Assembly (NCBI GenBank): GCA_036274055.1
Contig: DASUGM010000141.1
Location: 1-52,519 of the forward strand
Direction of reading: 5' to 3'
Source of the DNA: DASUGM01 sp036274055
GTDB lineage: Bacteria; Acidobacteriota; Vicinamibacteria; Vicinamibacterales; SCN-69-37
Length of the DNA: 52,519 bases
A model generated the notes under the pieces. It had not been told where the DNA came from. It ran no database searches and saw nothing but the letters and a program-made list of their open reading frames with translations. Made by a program: the position numbers and the translations under genes. Position 1 is the first letter of the stretch. Every line of letters starts with the position of its first letter. This document shows positions 1 to 9,234 of this stretch, piece by piece.

Positions 1-770
1 CCGAACAGCTCAGCCGTGAACAGGAAGCCCAGCGGGCGCGACGTCGGGAAGCCGGCGCCGACGCCCCAACGCACGCCGTTGGTGAGCGAGTAGCCATCGG
101 GACTGCCGCGCGTAATGAAGCCGAGGTAGCCCGACACTTCAGCCGCCTTGGTGTGTGTCGACACGATTCCGTCGATGATGAAATCGGTTTTTCCGGTGGA
201 AACGCCCTCATCTTCGTCGCCCACCGGCATTTTGAGCATGATGCGCGCGCCGGCGCCAAGCGCCTTGTCGGACTTGGCGAGGAAGTTGATTTTGCCGCCG
301 ACGGTGAAGTCGCCGAGCTTGCTGCCGGTCCACTCTTTGCGGACCAGCGGGTAGTCCGGCAGAATGCCGCCGCCGGTGCCGTTGGCGATCGAGGCTGGCG
401 TGCTCTCGAAGAACAGCGGGCGCGTGTCGCGGTCGATGCGTGTGATCAGCGCCCAGCTTCCGAAGACTTCGCCGTAGCCACCGAGGCCGTAAGCAAAGGT
501 CACCGGGAACGTCGAGATGTCGGAAAACCCTTGCCCGTCATCGACGTTGGTCCGGTAGAGCGAGGCCGACCATTTCTTGGCCTGGAGCACTTCGGCGGTG
601 GGGACAAACCACAGGCCGGTCGTGCCCGAGACCGTCGTCATGGCTGGCTTGACTTCTTCAGAGGAGGCACCCGAAGGCGGGGGAGGCGTCTGCTGAGGTG
701 TCTGGGAAAGCGCCGGCGCTGCGATCGCCAGCGTGGTAATAAGAGTTGAAATCGTGAAAAGTCGTCTCAT
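1..770 (-). CDS. Secreted or outer-membrane protein, C-terminus cut by the window edge
   Basis: The frame reads from ATG at 770 to the window edge with no stop, so about 256 N-terminal residues are visible. Residues 1-23 are a typical signal peptide (MRRLFTISTLI, hydrophobic core, APALSQ). A Pro/Gln/Ser-rich linker follows, then alternating aromatic/Gly stretches such as GLWFVPTAEV, FAYGLGGYGEVFGSW and GGKINFL that resemble strands of an outer-membrane beta-barrel. No catalytic motif is seen. It is transcribed away from tatA, with a good promoter at 855-884 and a hairpin in its leader. The family is not recognised; an outer-membrane or OmpA-type protein is my inference, and the missing C-terminus could change this. 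Confidence 0.6.
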   Translation of the reverse strand, partial: MRRLFTISTLITTLAIAAPALSQTPQQTPPPPSGASSEEVKPAMTTVSGTTGLWFVPTAEVLQAKKWSASLYRTNVDDGQGFSDISTFPVTFAYGLGGYGEVFGSWALITRIDRDTRPLFFESTPASIANGTGGGILPDYPLVRKEWTGSKLGDFTVGGKINFLAKSDKALGAGARIMLKMPVGDEDEGVSTGKTDFIIDGIVSTHTKAAEVSGYLGFITRGSPDGYSLTNGVRWGVGAGFPTSRPLGFLFTAELF

Positions 771-786
771 TGGCTCATCCCGTCTC

Positions 787-809
787 GAACATCCCAAAGG
801 CATGTTCGG
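787..809 (-). promoter_or_regulatory. Leader hairpin upstream of the partial outer-membrane gene
   Basis: A 7-bp perfect inverted repeat (CGAACAT / ATGTTCG) with a 9-nt loop lies in the predicted 5' leader, ending about 16 nt before the ATG at 770. It could be an mRNA-stabilising stem or a protein-binding dyad. No known riboswitch motif is seen. Confidence 0.3.
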
Positions 810-854
810 GTTAGAGCAGCAAGATCCGGTCCCTTTTTTGCTCACCCGAGGTCT

Positions 855-884
855 ATCGTAGTACCTCCCGGGACGGCAAGTCAA
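855..884 (-). promoter_or_regulatory. Sigma70-type promoter for the partial outer-membrane gene
   Basis: On the minus strand TTGACT (879-884) and TACGAT (855-860) are separated by 18 bp. The predicted transcript start is near 848, leaving a leader of about 78 nt before ATG 770. Confidence 0.5.
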
Positions 885-998
885 TGTAACCCCGGGCAAA
901 CACTGGGGTTTTAGCCCTACAGGCCCCTCAAATCCGGGTCTTTGCCCGAACCAGTCACGCTATACTGGAAAGCGCACGTGACCGTGTAAGGAGCACCC

Positions 999-1289
999 AT
1001 GTTTGGTCCTCTCGGCTTCCCAGAACTGGTGATCATCTTCGTCGTCGCCCTGCTGGTATTCGGGCCGCGAAAGCTTCCTGATCTGGGCCGGTCGCTGGGC
1101 AAGAGCCTGGCCGAGTTCAAGCGGGCGTCGAACGAATTGCGCAGCACCCTCGACGACGAGATCCGCGCCGACGAACGCAAGACCGCGGCGGCGGTGCCGG
1201 CCGTGCCGGCGGAGTCGTCGACGGATCCCGCCGACATTCACTCGCCCGCCGCGCCCGAGACCATCGCCCGCGGCCATCAAGGTTCCTAG
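999..1289 (+). CDS. tatA: Sec-independent protein translocase TatA/TatB
   Basis: This 96-residue protein has TatA/B architecture: a short N-terminal membrane helix (about residues 8-22), the hinge FGPRKLPDLG and an amphipathic helix (about 24-45). A charged, then Ala/Pro-rich, tail of low conservation follows. A Glu at position 9 is TatB-like, while the rest reads as TatA, so a single bifunctional subunit is possible. It forms the pore-making part of the twin-arginine translocase that exports folded proteins. An AAGGAG ribosome site at 988-993 fixes the start. A TATACT hexamer at 961-966 may be its -10 box. tatC follows 27 nt downstream, and a Tat-type substrate occurs in this window at 33087. 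Confidence 0.93.
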   Translation: MFGPLGFPELVIIFVVALLVFGPRKLPDLGRSLGKSLAEFKRASNELRSTLDDEIRADERKTAAAVPAVPAESSTDPADIHSPAAPETIARGHQGS

Positions 1290-1316
1290 GCCGCCCGACT
1301 TCGTGTTGCTGCTGTC

Positions 1317-2105
1317 ATGAGCACGCCCGCGTCCGAAACCTTCGACGACGTGCAGGAGGACGAGAAAGATCAGGAGGGCGATCGCTCGCGGATGAGCTTC
1401 CTCGAGCACCTCGACGAGTTCCGCCGCCGGCTGCTCTATTCGGTCTACGCGCTCACCGCCACCTGCGCGGTCACGTTTTATTACTGGGAACCGATCTACC
1501 GCTACCTCGCGCACTACTTGAAGGCCCAGGGCGGCACGCTGATGTTCAGCCAGCCGATGGCTGGCTTCATGTTCAGCCTGAAGACGTCCGCGCTGCTCGG
1601 CGTGATCATCGCCTCGCCGTTCATCTTCACGCAGCTGTGGTTGTTCATCGCCCCGGGCCTGTACGCGAAAGAAAAGCGCGTCGTGGTGCCGTTCGTGTTT
1701 TTCTCGACGCTGCTGTTCATCGCCGGCGCCTACTTCGCGCACGCGGTGGGCTTCCCGGCGATGGCGCAGTTCTTCGCCAGCTACGGCACCGACGACATCG
1801 CCTACATGCCGCAGCTCGACGTGATCTTCTCGCTTTACGTGAAGGTCGTGCTCGGCATGGGGGTGGCGTTTCAGCTGCCGATGCTGGTGTTCTTCCTGGC
1901 CCGATTCGGCATGGTCACGGCCGGCTACCTGCTGCGGAAGTTCAAATACGCCTTTCTCATCATCGTGATCGCGGCGGCGGTTGCGACGCCCAGCGGTGAC
2001 CCGGTGACCCTGACGGTCTTCTCGGCGCCGATGGTGCTTCTCTACCTCATCAGCATCCTGGTCGCCTGGGTGTTCGGAAAGAGACAGAAGAAAGAAGACG
2101 ACTGA
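1317..2105 (+). CDS. tatC: Sec-independent protein translocase TatC
   Basis: This is a 262-residue polytopic membrane protein, the normal TatC length. After an acidic N-terminal extension of about 25 residues comes the conserved MSFLEHLDEFRRRLL segment, which binds twin-arginine signal peptides. Six membrane helices follow, with the family features SPFIFTQLWLFIAPGLY and ATPSGDPVT. It acts in the inner membrane as the receptor for Tat substrates together with TatA. It lies 27 nt after tatA and 30 nt before ctpA, consistent with one operon. No strong ribosome site precedes ATG 1317; an internal ATG at 1392 is possible but equally weak. Confidence 0.95.
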   Translation: MSTPASETFDDVQEDEKDQEGDRSRMSFLEHLDEFRRRLLYSVYALTATCAVTFYYWEPIYRYLAHYLKAQGGTLMFSQPMAGFMFSLKTSALLGVIIASPFIFTQLWLFIAPGLYAKEKRVVVPFVFFSTLLFIAGAYFAHAVGFPAMAQFFASYGTDDIAYMPQLDVIFSLYVKVVLGMGVAFQLPMLVFFLARFGMVTAGYLLRKFKYAFLIIVIAAAVATPSGDPVTLTVFSAPMVLLYLISILVAWVFGKRQKKEDD

Positions 2106-2135
2106 GCACGAGGACGTTTCGTGCGAGGATTTGAT

Positions 2136-3734
2136 ATGCGCTTGATGCGAATCCCGTCGGCGGCGGTGGTCGCGGTGCTCTCGGTGGCCGGTGGCGTCGT
2201 GCTCGGCTCGCAGACCGTGCAGACGCAGGACCGCGACCAGGTGCGCGCGCGGGTCTGGTCGGCGGCGCTCGCCGTCGTCGAGAAGGACTACGTCGAAGAA
2301 CTCGACGCCTCGCGGCTCGTCTACGCCTCGATCGACGGCATGCTGCGGACGCTCGATCCGCATTCGTCGTTTTTCGATCCGCGGGAATTCGCGCAGATGC
2401 GCGAGCGCCAGGAGGGCCGCTACTTCGGCATCGGCGTGACGATCGCAACCGTCGACAAGGACGTGACGATCACCTCGCTGTTCGAGGGCTCGCCGGCCTA
2501 TCGCGCCGGCATGCGGCGCGGCGACATCATCGCGATGGTCGGCGAAGAGGACGCGCATGGCTGGACCAATGACGACGTCGTCAAGCGCGTCAAGGGGCCG
2601 AAAGGTACGTTCGTCCAGATCACGATCCGTCGGCCGGGACTCGAAAAGCTGATTCCGCTTACCGTCGAACGTGACGAGATCAACATCGTGACGGTGCGTA
2701 CGGCGTTCATGATCGCGCCCGGCACGGGGTACATCCGGCTGCAGGATTTCTCGGAGACGTCCGATCGCGAAATGGGCGAGGCGCTCACCAAGCTCAAGGC
2801 CCAGGGCATGCAGCGGCTGATGCTCGACCTGCGTGAAAACCCGGGCGGCCCGCTCGATCAGGCGATCGCGGTCGCCAACCGGTTCCTGAAGAAGGGATCG
2901 ATGATTGTCTCGACACGCGGACGAATTCCCAACTCCAACGAGGAATACCGCGCGGTCACCGAAGGCGGCTACCAGGACATCCCGATGATCGTCATGGTCA
3001 ACCGCCAGAGCGCCAGCGCGTCGGAGATCGTCAGCGGCGCGATGCAGGATCACGATCGCGCGCTGATCGTCGGCGAGCGCACCTTCGGCAAGGCGCTGGT
3101 ACAGTCGGTCTATCCGATCGCCAACGACGCCGGCATCGCGGTCACGACCGGGCGTTACTACACGCCGAGCGATCGCATGATTCAGCGGCCGTGGGACGGC
3201 GCGTTCGACGACTACCTGACCTATTCGCTGAAGGACCAGGAAGCAACACGCGAGCACAACCCGGCGGATCTGAAGTACACCTCGGGCGGCCGCAAGGTCT
3301 ACGGCGGCGGCGGCATCGAGCCGGACCACTTCATCCTCGGCCCGGTCGAGGGCTTCAATCCGACCCGATTCGCGCGCCTGCTGGTTTCGCGCGGCGGGTT
3401 CATCGGTTTCGCGGAGAAATTTACCAAGGAAGGCGATCTGCGGCCGGGCGCGCAGTCGGCGGCGATGTACAAGGTGGCGCCGGGCTGGCAAGTCACCGAC
3501 GCGATGATCGAAGAGTTCAAGAAGTACCTCACCTCGCAGGGCGGCAAGATCGACGAGGCGGCGTTCACGACCGACCTGCCGTTCATCCGCGCGATGATGC
3601 ACTACGAAGTCGACGTCGACCTGTTCAGCGTCGAGGAAGCGCGGCGCAACCTGTCGAAGGTCGATCCGCAGATCCAGAAGGCGCTCGGCTACTTCGACGA
3701 AGCCAGGGCGCTCATTGCGAAGAAGACCCAGTAG
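2136..3734 (+). CDS. ctpA: Carboxyl-terminal processing protease, S41 family
   Basis: This 532-residue exported protease has an N-terminal signal or anchor (residues 1-26). A PDZ domain spans about 96-170 and contains YFGIGV and the ligand-loop region around GSPAYRAGMRRGD. The S41 catalytic domain follows. The Ser/Lys dyad is visible: S294 in QSASASE and K319 in TFGKA. Their 25-residue spacing equals that of E. coli Prc S430/K455. It would cleave the C-termini of envelope proteins. I chose ATG 2136 over GTG 2121 because GAGG at 2125-2128 sits 7 nt before it. About 200 residues follow the catalytic core, with no recognised domain. A heptad repeat array starts immediately after the TAG stop. 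Confidence 0.9.
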   Translation: MRLMRIPSAAVVAVLSVAGGVVLGSQTVQTQDRDQVRARVWSAALAVVEKDYVEELDASRLVYASIDGMLRTLDPHSSFFDPREFAQMRERQEGRYFGIGVTIATVDKDVTITSLFEGSPAYRAGMRRGDIIAMVGEEDAHGWTNDDVVKRVKGPKGTFVQITIRRPGLEKLIPLTVERDEINIVTVRTAFMIAPGTGYIRLQDFSETSDREMGEALTKLKAQGMQRLMLDLRENPGGPLDQAIAVANRFLKKGSMIVSTRGRIPNSNEEYRAVTEGGYQDIPMIVMVNRQSASASEIVSGAMQDHDRALIVGERTFGKALVQSVYPIANDAGIAVTTGRYYTPSDRMIQRPWDGAFDDYLTYSLKDQEATREHNPADLKYTSGGRKVYGGGGIEPDHFILGPVEGFNPTRFARLLVSRGGFIGFAEKFTKEGDLRPGAQSAAMYKVAPGWQVTDAMIEEFKKYLTSQGGKIDEAAFTTDLPFIRAMMHYEVDVDLFSVEEARRNLSKVDPQIQKALGYFDEARALIAKKTQ

Positions 3735-3834
3735 GCTCGGGGCTCAGGGCTCAGGGCTCGGGGCTCGGGGCTCGGGATCTCGGGCCTCCGCTGCTCTGGG
3801 GACACCGAGCCCTGAGCCTTGAGCCCTGAGCCTA
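3735..3834. repeat. Heptad array and inverted copy after ctpA
   Basis: Six to seven near-identical 7-mers (GGCTCAG/GGCTCGG) run from the base after the ctpA stop to about 3780. The reverse-complement arm (GAGCCCT, GAGCCTT words) lies at 3805-3833, so the transcript can fold into a long stem. It may act as a terminator. It belongs to a repeat family seen across the window. Confidence 0.8.
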
Positions 3835-3854
3835 TTTAGTGCCCCCGATCTTTG

Positions 3855-3883
3855 TTGCCCCAAGGAATAGTGCCTGCTACACT
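3855..3883 (+). promoter_or_regulatory. Sigma70-type promoter upstream of smc
   Basis: TTGCCC (3855-3860) and TACACT (3878-3883) are separated by 17 bp, with a TG at the extended -10 position (3875-3876). The predicted start near 3890 gives a leader of about 130 nt before ATG 4021. Confidence 0.5.
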
Positions 3884-4020
3884 GAGCCCCGCCGCGTTTC
3901 CTGGGTTGGGATGCGGCCCTAACTGACCTTCACAAGCTTGCGTTCCCAGCCGCTTGCGGGTCGATAGCACGGGTGTCTATCGAAACCGAAAGTGGCTGTT
4001 TTTCTGTACGGCATTTCCCA

Positions 4021-7000
4021 ATGCGATTGTCCCGACTGCACATCAACGGCTTCAAAAGCTTTCCGGATCGCGCCGAACTCGGCTTCGACGACGGCGTCAC
4101 CGCGATTGTCGGGCCCAATGGCTGCGGCAAGAGCAACGTCGTGGACGCGATCACCTGGGTGCTGGGCGAGCAGAGCGCCAAGAGCCTGCGCGGCGAGCGG
4201 ATGGAGGACGTCATCTTCAACGGCAGCGATGCGCGCAAGCCCACCGCTGCCGCTGAGGTGCGGCTGAAGCTCACGCAGGTTGCGCAGGCGGCGATGGCCG
4301 CGGCCACGGCGCTGCCTGCCGATCCCATCGACGACGTGCGGGTCGACGACGAGCCGCCGGCGCTGCTGCGCGACATCGAGATCGGCCGCCGGCTCTACCG
4401 GTCCGGCGAGAGCGAATATCTGATCGACGGGGAAGTCTGCCGGCTGCGCGACGTCCACGATTTGCTGATGGACTCCGGCCTCGGCGTCAAGGCGTACGCC
4501 GTGATCGAGCAGGGCAAGATCGGGCAGATCCTCTCGTCGCGTCCGGCCGAGCGCCGGATGCTGATCGAGGAAGCCGCCGGCGTGACCAAGTACAAGTCGC
4601 GCCGCCGCGCCGCGGAGCTCAAGCTCGAGGCCGCGCAGGGCAATCTCACCCGGATCGACGACATCATCTTCGAAGTCGAAAAGCAGCGCGGCGCGCTGCG
4701 CCGCCAGGCGGCGCGCGCCCGCCGCTACAAGCGTCTGCGTGAAGAGCTGCGTCGCTGGGAACAGGTGCAGTTCGCGCACAAGTACGAGGCACTGGCCAAG
4801 GACATCGACGCCGCCGACGCGCGGCTGGCCGGCGCGCGGGCTCGCGAAGCCGCGGCGGCGGCGCATGTCGCCGAGCTCGAGACCGCGCTGGAGGGGCTGC
4901 GCCTCGGCCTCGCCGAGGCCGAGGCCGGCGCGACCGCGACCCGCGAGCAGGCGCACGGCCGCGAGCTCGAGATCGGCCGGCGCCAGCAGCAGATCCAGTT
5001 CGACCGCCAGCAGATCGACGATCTCGCGCTGCAGGCGGAATCCTTCGCCGCCGAAGCGCGCGAGCTCGACGCCCGGCGTGAGCCGGCACGGTTGGCGATC
5101 GCGGCCTCGCAGGAAGCCGCGCTGCGCGCCGCCCAGGCGCTGGCCGACGCGGCGCAACTGGTCGCCGAACGTGAGACCGACTACAGCCGTGCGCTCGCCG
5201 GCGTGCAGGCGGTGGAGCAGGAATCCGACGAGACCCGGGCCGCGGTGCTCGCCGCGACGACGACGATCATGGCGCTGCGCCAGGCGCGGGACAACGCCGC
5301 CGCGGTGCGCGACCGTGTCGCCGCCGAGCGCGAACGGCTCGACGTCGAACATCGCGAGCTCTCAGCCGAACTCGATCGCGTCCAGCGCGATCATGACGCC
5401 GCGCAACAGTCGGCGACGGCGTCGCGCGCCGCGCTCGACGCGCTGGCGCAGACCCACGCCGCCGCCGCGTCCGACCTGGCGGCGCGGCGCGCCGATCGGG
5501 AGCGCGCCACCCAGGCGCTGGCGACGTTGCAACAGAATCTTGCCGGGCGGAGCGCCCGGCTGCGCTCGCTCGAAGAACTCGACGCCAGCCGCGCCACGTT
5601 CGGCGACGCGGCCCGCTTCCTGCTCAGCGAGACCGGCGCCGCGCTGGCCCGCCACGGCGCCGTCGCCGATCATCTGGTCGTCGAGCGGTCGTTCGAGCGC
5701 GCCGTCGACGCGCTGTTCGGCGATCTGCTGCAACACGTGCTCGTCGATCGCACGGACGATGCGACCCGTGGACTGTCGCTGCTGACCGAACGCAGCGCCG
5801 GCCGCTGCGGGTTCCTCGTGCTCGAAGAGACGCGGGGCGACGTGCCCGCGGACGCGCCGCTGGTGGTGCCGCCGGGATCGCGGCCGCTGGCGTCGGTCGT
5901 GCGCGCGACCGGGCCGCACGCCGCCGCGATCGCGCGGCTGATTGGCCGCGCGCTGATCGTCGACTCGATCGAGACGGCGCGGGCGCTGGCCCGCACGGTA
6001 TCCGTGCCGGTGGCGACGACCTCGGGCGAAGTGTTTCGCGGCGCCTGGCTCGTCCAGGGCGGCTCGCGGCAGGACGTGCGCGGCATCCTCGAGAGCCGCG
6101 CCGAGATGCTCTCGCTGCGCGACGAGGTCGCGGCGATGGAAGCCGAAGCCGCGACGATGACCAGCGCGCTGGCCGAACTCGATGCCGCGATTGCGACCGC
6201 GGGACCGGCGGTGTCCGCGCTGATCGCGCGGCTGCATGACGACGAACTGGCGCTCGTCGGGCTGACCTCGCGCGCGCAGCGCGCTGCCGAGGATCTGCAC
6301 CGTCTGGCCCGCCGTCTCGACGTCGTCACGACCGACAAGCTTCGCGCCGACGAGGAAGGTCAGGCCACCGAGCAGCGCCGCGACGAAGCCGCGGCGGCGA
6401 TCATCACCCACGAGACCGGACACCGCGATGCCGAGAGCCGGCTGAGCGGCGTCCTCGCTCGCCTGCAGTCGGCGCGTGAGGCAGCCGAGGCGCGGTTGCG
6501 TCTCGTCACCGAGAGCCGCACCGAGCAGGCGACCCTCACCGAGCGCGCCGGCGCGCTCGAGACCGATCTTGCACGCCTCATCGAGGCCGCGCGCGATCTT
6601 GATGCTCGTCTTGCCAGCCGCAATGCCGACATCCAGCGCACCGAGGTCCGGCGCGAAGAGCTGCGGACAGCGGTCGCGGACACCGAACGCCAGCTCGACG
6701 ACGACATCGCCGCGCTCGAGCGGCTGCGCGGCGAGATGCGCACGCTCGACGAGCAGGTGATCACGCTGCGCGGCCAGTTCAGCGGCCGCGACCATGAAAT
6801 TCGCGGCGCCCGGCACGCGCTCGAAGGCGTTCGCGACGAGGTGATGCAGTCCGAGGTCGCGAAGGCGCGCGCCACCGCCGACCTCGCCCATCTCGAGACG
6901 CAGTGCAGCGAGGCGGTCGGCGCCAGCCTCGACGAGGTCGTCGCCGCCGTCGCCGGCATGGAAGAGCGCGGCGAGCTGCAGGCGCCGGGCCGCCGGCTGG

Positions 7001-7779
7001 CGGCGGCGTCGGCACCCGATGCCGACGAGGCAGAGGACGGGGAAGAGGCCGCGGCATCGGACGCCGCGGAGGCCGGCGGTTCGGCCTTCGACGCCGCTCA
7101 GGCCGTCCAGGCCGGCGGAAGCGACGGCCTGGACGCGATGACGCCCGACCAGGTCATCGCCGACTTGCGCAAGAAGATCGAGCGGCTGGGACCGGTCAAC
7201 ATGATGGCGATCGAGCAGTTCGACGAGCTCGAGAGCCGGCACACGTTCCTGACCACGCAGCGCAAGGACCTGCTCGATTCGATCGCGCAGACCGGCGAAG
7301 CGATCCGGCGCATCGACAAGACGACGCGCGAACGCTTCGCGGAGGCATTCGCGGTGGTCAACACCAACTTCGAGAAGACGTTCACGACGCTGTTCGGCGG
7401 CGGCCGCGCCGGCCTCGTGCTGATCGACCAGGAGAACGAGCAGGAAAGCGGCATCGACATCATCGCGCAGCCGCCGGGCAAGCGGTTGCAGAACGTCCAG
7501 CTCCTCTCCGGCGGCGAGAAGGCGCTGACCGCGATGGCGCTGATGTTCGCGATCTTCAAGTACCGGCCGAGTCCGTTCTGCCTGCTCGACGAAATCGACG
7601 CCCCGCTCGATGACGCCAACATCGGCCGTTTCGTCGAGATGTTGCAGGGCATGCAGGATCACACCCAGTTCATCCTGATCACGCACAACCGCAAGACGAT
7701 GGAAATCGCCAATCGTCTCTACGGCGTGACGATGGAGGAGCCGGGCGTGTCGAAGCTGATTTCGTTGCAGCTCAATTAG
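4021..7779 (+). CDS. smc: Chromosome segregation protein SMC
   Basis: The 1252-residue protein has the full SMC plan. The N-terminal ATPase half has Walker A GPNGCGKSN at residues 31-39. A long Ala/Arg/Glu coiled coil follows, then a hinge near residue 550 (VVERSFERAVDALFGDLL), a returning coiled coil and a C-terminal ATPase half. The latter has signature LSGGEKALTA (about 1161) and Walker B CLLDEIDAPLDDAN (about 1187). SMC dimers with ScpA/ScpB compact and segregate the chromosome. An acidic, Ala-rich linker precedes the C-terminal head. The frame stays open back to GTG 3973, but ATG 4021 matches the family start MRLSRLHINGFKSF. There is no clear ribosome site. The stop is followed directly by a heptad array. 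Confidence 0.96.
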   Translation: MRLSRLHINGFKSFPDRAELGFDDGVTAIVGPNGCGKSNVVDAITWVLGEQSAKSLRGERMEDVIFNGSDARKPTAAAEVRLKLTQVAQAAMAAATALPADPIDDVRVDDEPPALLRDIEIGRRLYRSGESEYLIDGEVCRLRDVHDLLMDSGLGVKAYAVIEQGKIGQILSSRPAERRMLIEEAAGVTKYKSRRRAAELKLEAAQGNLTRIDDIIFEVEKQRGALRRQAARARRYKRLREELRRWEQVQFAHKYEALAKDIDAADARLAGARAREAAAAAHVAELETALEGLRLGLAEAEAGATATREQAHGRELEIGRRQQQIQFDRQQIDDLALQAESFAAEARELDARREPARLAIAASQEAALRAAQALADAAQLVAERETDYSRALAGVQAVEQESDETRAAVLAATTTIMALRQARDNAAAVRDRVAAERERLDVEHRELSAELDRVQRDHDAAQQSATASRAALDALAQTHAAAASDLAARRADRERATQALATLQQNLAGRSARLRSLEELDASRATFGDAARFLLSETGAALARHGAVADHLVVERSFERAVDALFGDLLQHVLVDRTDDATRGLSLLTERSAGRCGFLVLEETRGDVPADAPLVVPPGSRPLASVVRATGPHAAAIARLIGRALIVDSIETARALARTVSVPVATTSGEVFRGAWLVQGGSRQDVRGILESRAEMLSLRDEVAAMEAEAATMTSALAELDAAIATAGPAVSALIARLHDDELALVGLTSRAQRAAEDLHRLARRLDVVTTDKLRADEEGQATEQRRDEAAAAIITHETGHRDAESRLSGVLARLQSAREAAEARLRLVTESRTEQATLTERAGALETDLARLIEAARDLDARLASRNADIQRTEVRREELRTAVADTERQLDDDIAALERLRGEMRTLDEQVITLRGQFSGRDHEIRGARHALEGVRDEVMQSEVAKARATADLAHLETQCSEAVGASLDEVVAAVAGMEERGELQAPGRRLAAASAPDADEAEDGEEAAASDAAEAGGSAFDAAQAVQAGGSDGLDAMTPDQVIADLRKKIERLGPVNMMAIEQFDELESRHTFLTTQRKDLLDSIAQTGEAIRRIDKTTRERFAEAFAVVNTNFEKTFTTLFGGGRAGLVLIDQENEQESGIDIIAQPPGKRLQNVQLLSGGEKALTAMALMFAIFKYRPSPFCLLDEIDAPLDDANIGRFVEMLQGMQDHTQFILITHNRKTMEIANRLYGVTMEEPGVSKLISLQLN

Positions 7780-7876
7780 TCTTGGGTCTTGGGTCTTGGG
7801 TCTTGAGTCTTGGATCTTGGGTCTTGAGCCAGAAGCGGTGAGCGGTACCCCAAGACCCAAGTCTCAAGACGCACGA
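7780..7876. repeat. TCTTGGG heptad array with inverted arm after smc
   Basis: Seven consecutive 7-mers (TCTTGGG with TCTTGAG and TCTTGGA variants) occupy 7780-7828, starting at the base after the smc TAG. Inverted copies (CCCAAGA-type) lie at 7847-7870. The loop between them is AGCGG-rich. A hairpin or terminator role is likely but inferred. Confidence 0.85.
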
Positions 7877-7896
7877 CGGTAGTCAAGACGGTTCTC

Positions 7897-9105
7897 ATGA
7901 ACGAAACCCGCGCCACGCGTTACCAGCGGCTGCGCCGGCGCGCGCACGCGGCCGGCCTCGCGTCGGCGGGCTTGATGCTCACGATCGTCGCGCTGACGCC
8001 CTTGTCCCGACAACTCGTCGTCGTCGCCGAGCGCTTCGCGCGCGGTCTGCCGTCACCATTTTTCGCCGCCGTCACGGTGGGAGTATTCGTCGTTCTCGTC
8101 GTCGCGCTGTGGGAGCTGGCGGCGCTGCCCTCGGCCGTCTACCTCGCCCGCCGCATCGACCTGCGCTACGGTGCCGGGCACACCGCGACCTCGGTCGAGG
8201 ACGCGATGGTGGCGCAGGCGCACGCCGCACTGGTGGCGCTTCCGGTGGCCTTGATCGCCGGCGCGATCTGGCTGGTGTCGGTGCGCGTCGCGGGCGCGGC
8301 GTGGTGGGTGATCGCCGGCGCGCTGGCCGCGGTCGCGATTGGCGTCGGCGTACGCGCCGGTCCGGCGCTGCTGGCACTCGTCGCTGACGCCACGCCGCTC
8401 GGCAAACCGGCGCTCGCCGACCGGCTGCGCATCCTGGCGCGCCGCGCGGGCGTGCCGGTGACGTCGATCGAAGAGTGGCGGGTCGGCGACGATGCGTCGT
8501 CGACCGCGCTGGTCGCCGGCATCGGCCGGTCGCGGCGCGTCCTGATTGCGACGCCGCTGCTGCGCGACTGGTCCGACGACGAGCTCGCGGTGGTCGTGGC
8601 CCATGAACTCGCGCATCACGCCAACGGCGATCTCGGCCGCGCCGCCATTGTCGACGCCGGCGTCGTCGTCGTCGCTCTCGGCCTGGCGCACCTGGCCGTC
8701 ATCGCGGCCGCGCCGTGGATTCAGGTGTCCGGGCCCGGCGATCTCGCGGCCGTGCCGCTATTGGTGTTGATCGCCGGGACGATCTGGATCGCGGCGACGC
8801 CGCTGCGTCACGCACTTTCGCGGCGGGACGAACGCCGCGCCGATACCTACGCGCTGGCCCTCACCGGCGCCGCCGACGCGTTCACGGCCGCGATCCGCCG
8901 CCTCGGCGAGCGCCACCTCGCGGAAGAGCGGCCGTCGGCGGTGACGCGGATGCTTTATTACCGTCATCCCTCCGTGGCCGAACGGCTCGCGCTCGCCGCC
9001 GCGTATCGCCGTGTCACCGGCAGCGGCGCCGTCATCGGCGATAGCCGATCTCGCGATCAGGCGATGGCAGAGCATCGCGCGATCGCGCGATCGCGCCAAG
9101 GCTGA
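7897..9105 (+). CDS. M48 family membrane zinc metallopeptidase
   Basis: This 402-residue protein has four hydrophobic segments in the first 160 residues (about 25-45, 55-80, 110-130 and 137-155). A soluble catalytic part follows with the zinc motif HELAHH (H236, E237, H240). A likely third ligand Glu lies in RRDERRADTYAL near residue 313. More hydrophobic segments sit at about 250-270 and 285-300. This fits the HtpX/Ste24 (M48) family, which degrades membrane or misfolded proteins. The last 20 or so residues (SRSRDQAMAEHRAIARSRQG) are encoded by the left arm of a CGATCGCG-rich palindrome, so the C-terminus appears rewritten by the repeat. It is convergent with the cupredoxin gene. Confidence 0.88.
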   Translation: MNETRATRYQRLRRRAHAAGLASAGLMLTIVALTPLSRQLVVVAERFARGLPSPFFAAVTVGVFVVLVVALWELAALPSAVYLARRIDLRYGAGHTATSVEDAMVAQAHAALVALPVALIAGAIWLVSVRVAGAAWWVIAGALAAVAIGVGVRAGPALLALVADATPLGKPALADRLRILARRAGVPVTSIEEWRVGDDASSTALVAGIGRSRRVLIATPLLRDWSDDELAVVVAHELAHHANGDLGRAAIVDAGVVVVALGLAHLAVIAAAPWIQVSGPGDLAAVPLLVLIAGTIWIAATPLRHALSRRDERRADTYALALTGAADAFTAAIRRLGERHLAEERPSAVTRMLYYRHPSVAERLALAAAYRRVTGSGAVIGDSRSRDQAMAEHRAIARSRQG

Positions 9106-9224
9106 GCTGACTCTCGCTCAGCCCTTGTCAGGGTGCTCATCTCTCCGTGAGCCTTCGCCCGATCGCGCGATCGCCCATGCACTGCCATGGCCCGATCACC
9201 CGATCGCCCATCGCTCGATGGGGG
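9037..9224. repeat. GCGATCGC-rich long palindrome spanning the M48 stop codon
   Basis: The left arm (about 9051-9102) and right arm (about 9150-9222) are reverse complements with roughly 85% identity over about 50 bp. Both contain octads of the ATCGCGCG type. The M48 stop codon (9103-9105) lies at the inner edge of the left arm. The loop holds an additional small stem. Confidence 0.8.
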
Positions 9225-9234
9225 AGCCGGTTGT

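Noticed and set aside
942..966. TTGCCC plus TATACT as a tatA promoter
   Set aside because: The spacing is only 13 bp; TATACT alone may be a -10 box but the -35 pairing is not acceptable.
960..3602. Long open frame antisense to tatA, tatC and ctpA (about 880 codons)
   Set aside because: Arg/Asp/His/Leu-rich translation with no domain, fully antisense to three recognised genes; a by-product of GC-rich codon use.
5362..7860. Long antisense frame over smc (about 830 codons)
   Set aside because: No recognisable motif, composition typical of a shadow frame, and smc on the other strand is unequivocal.
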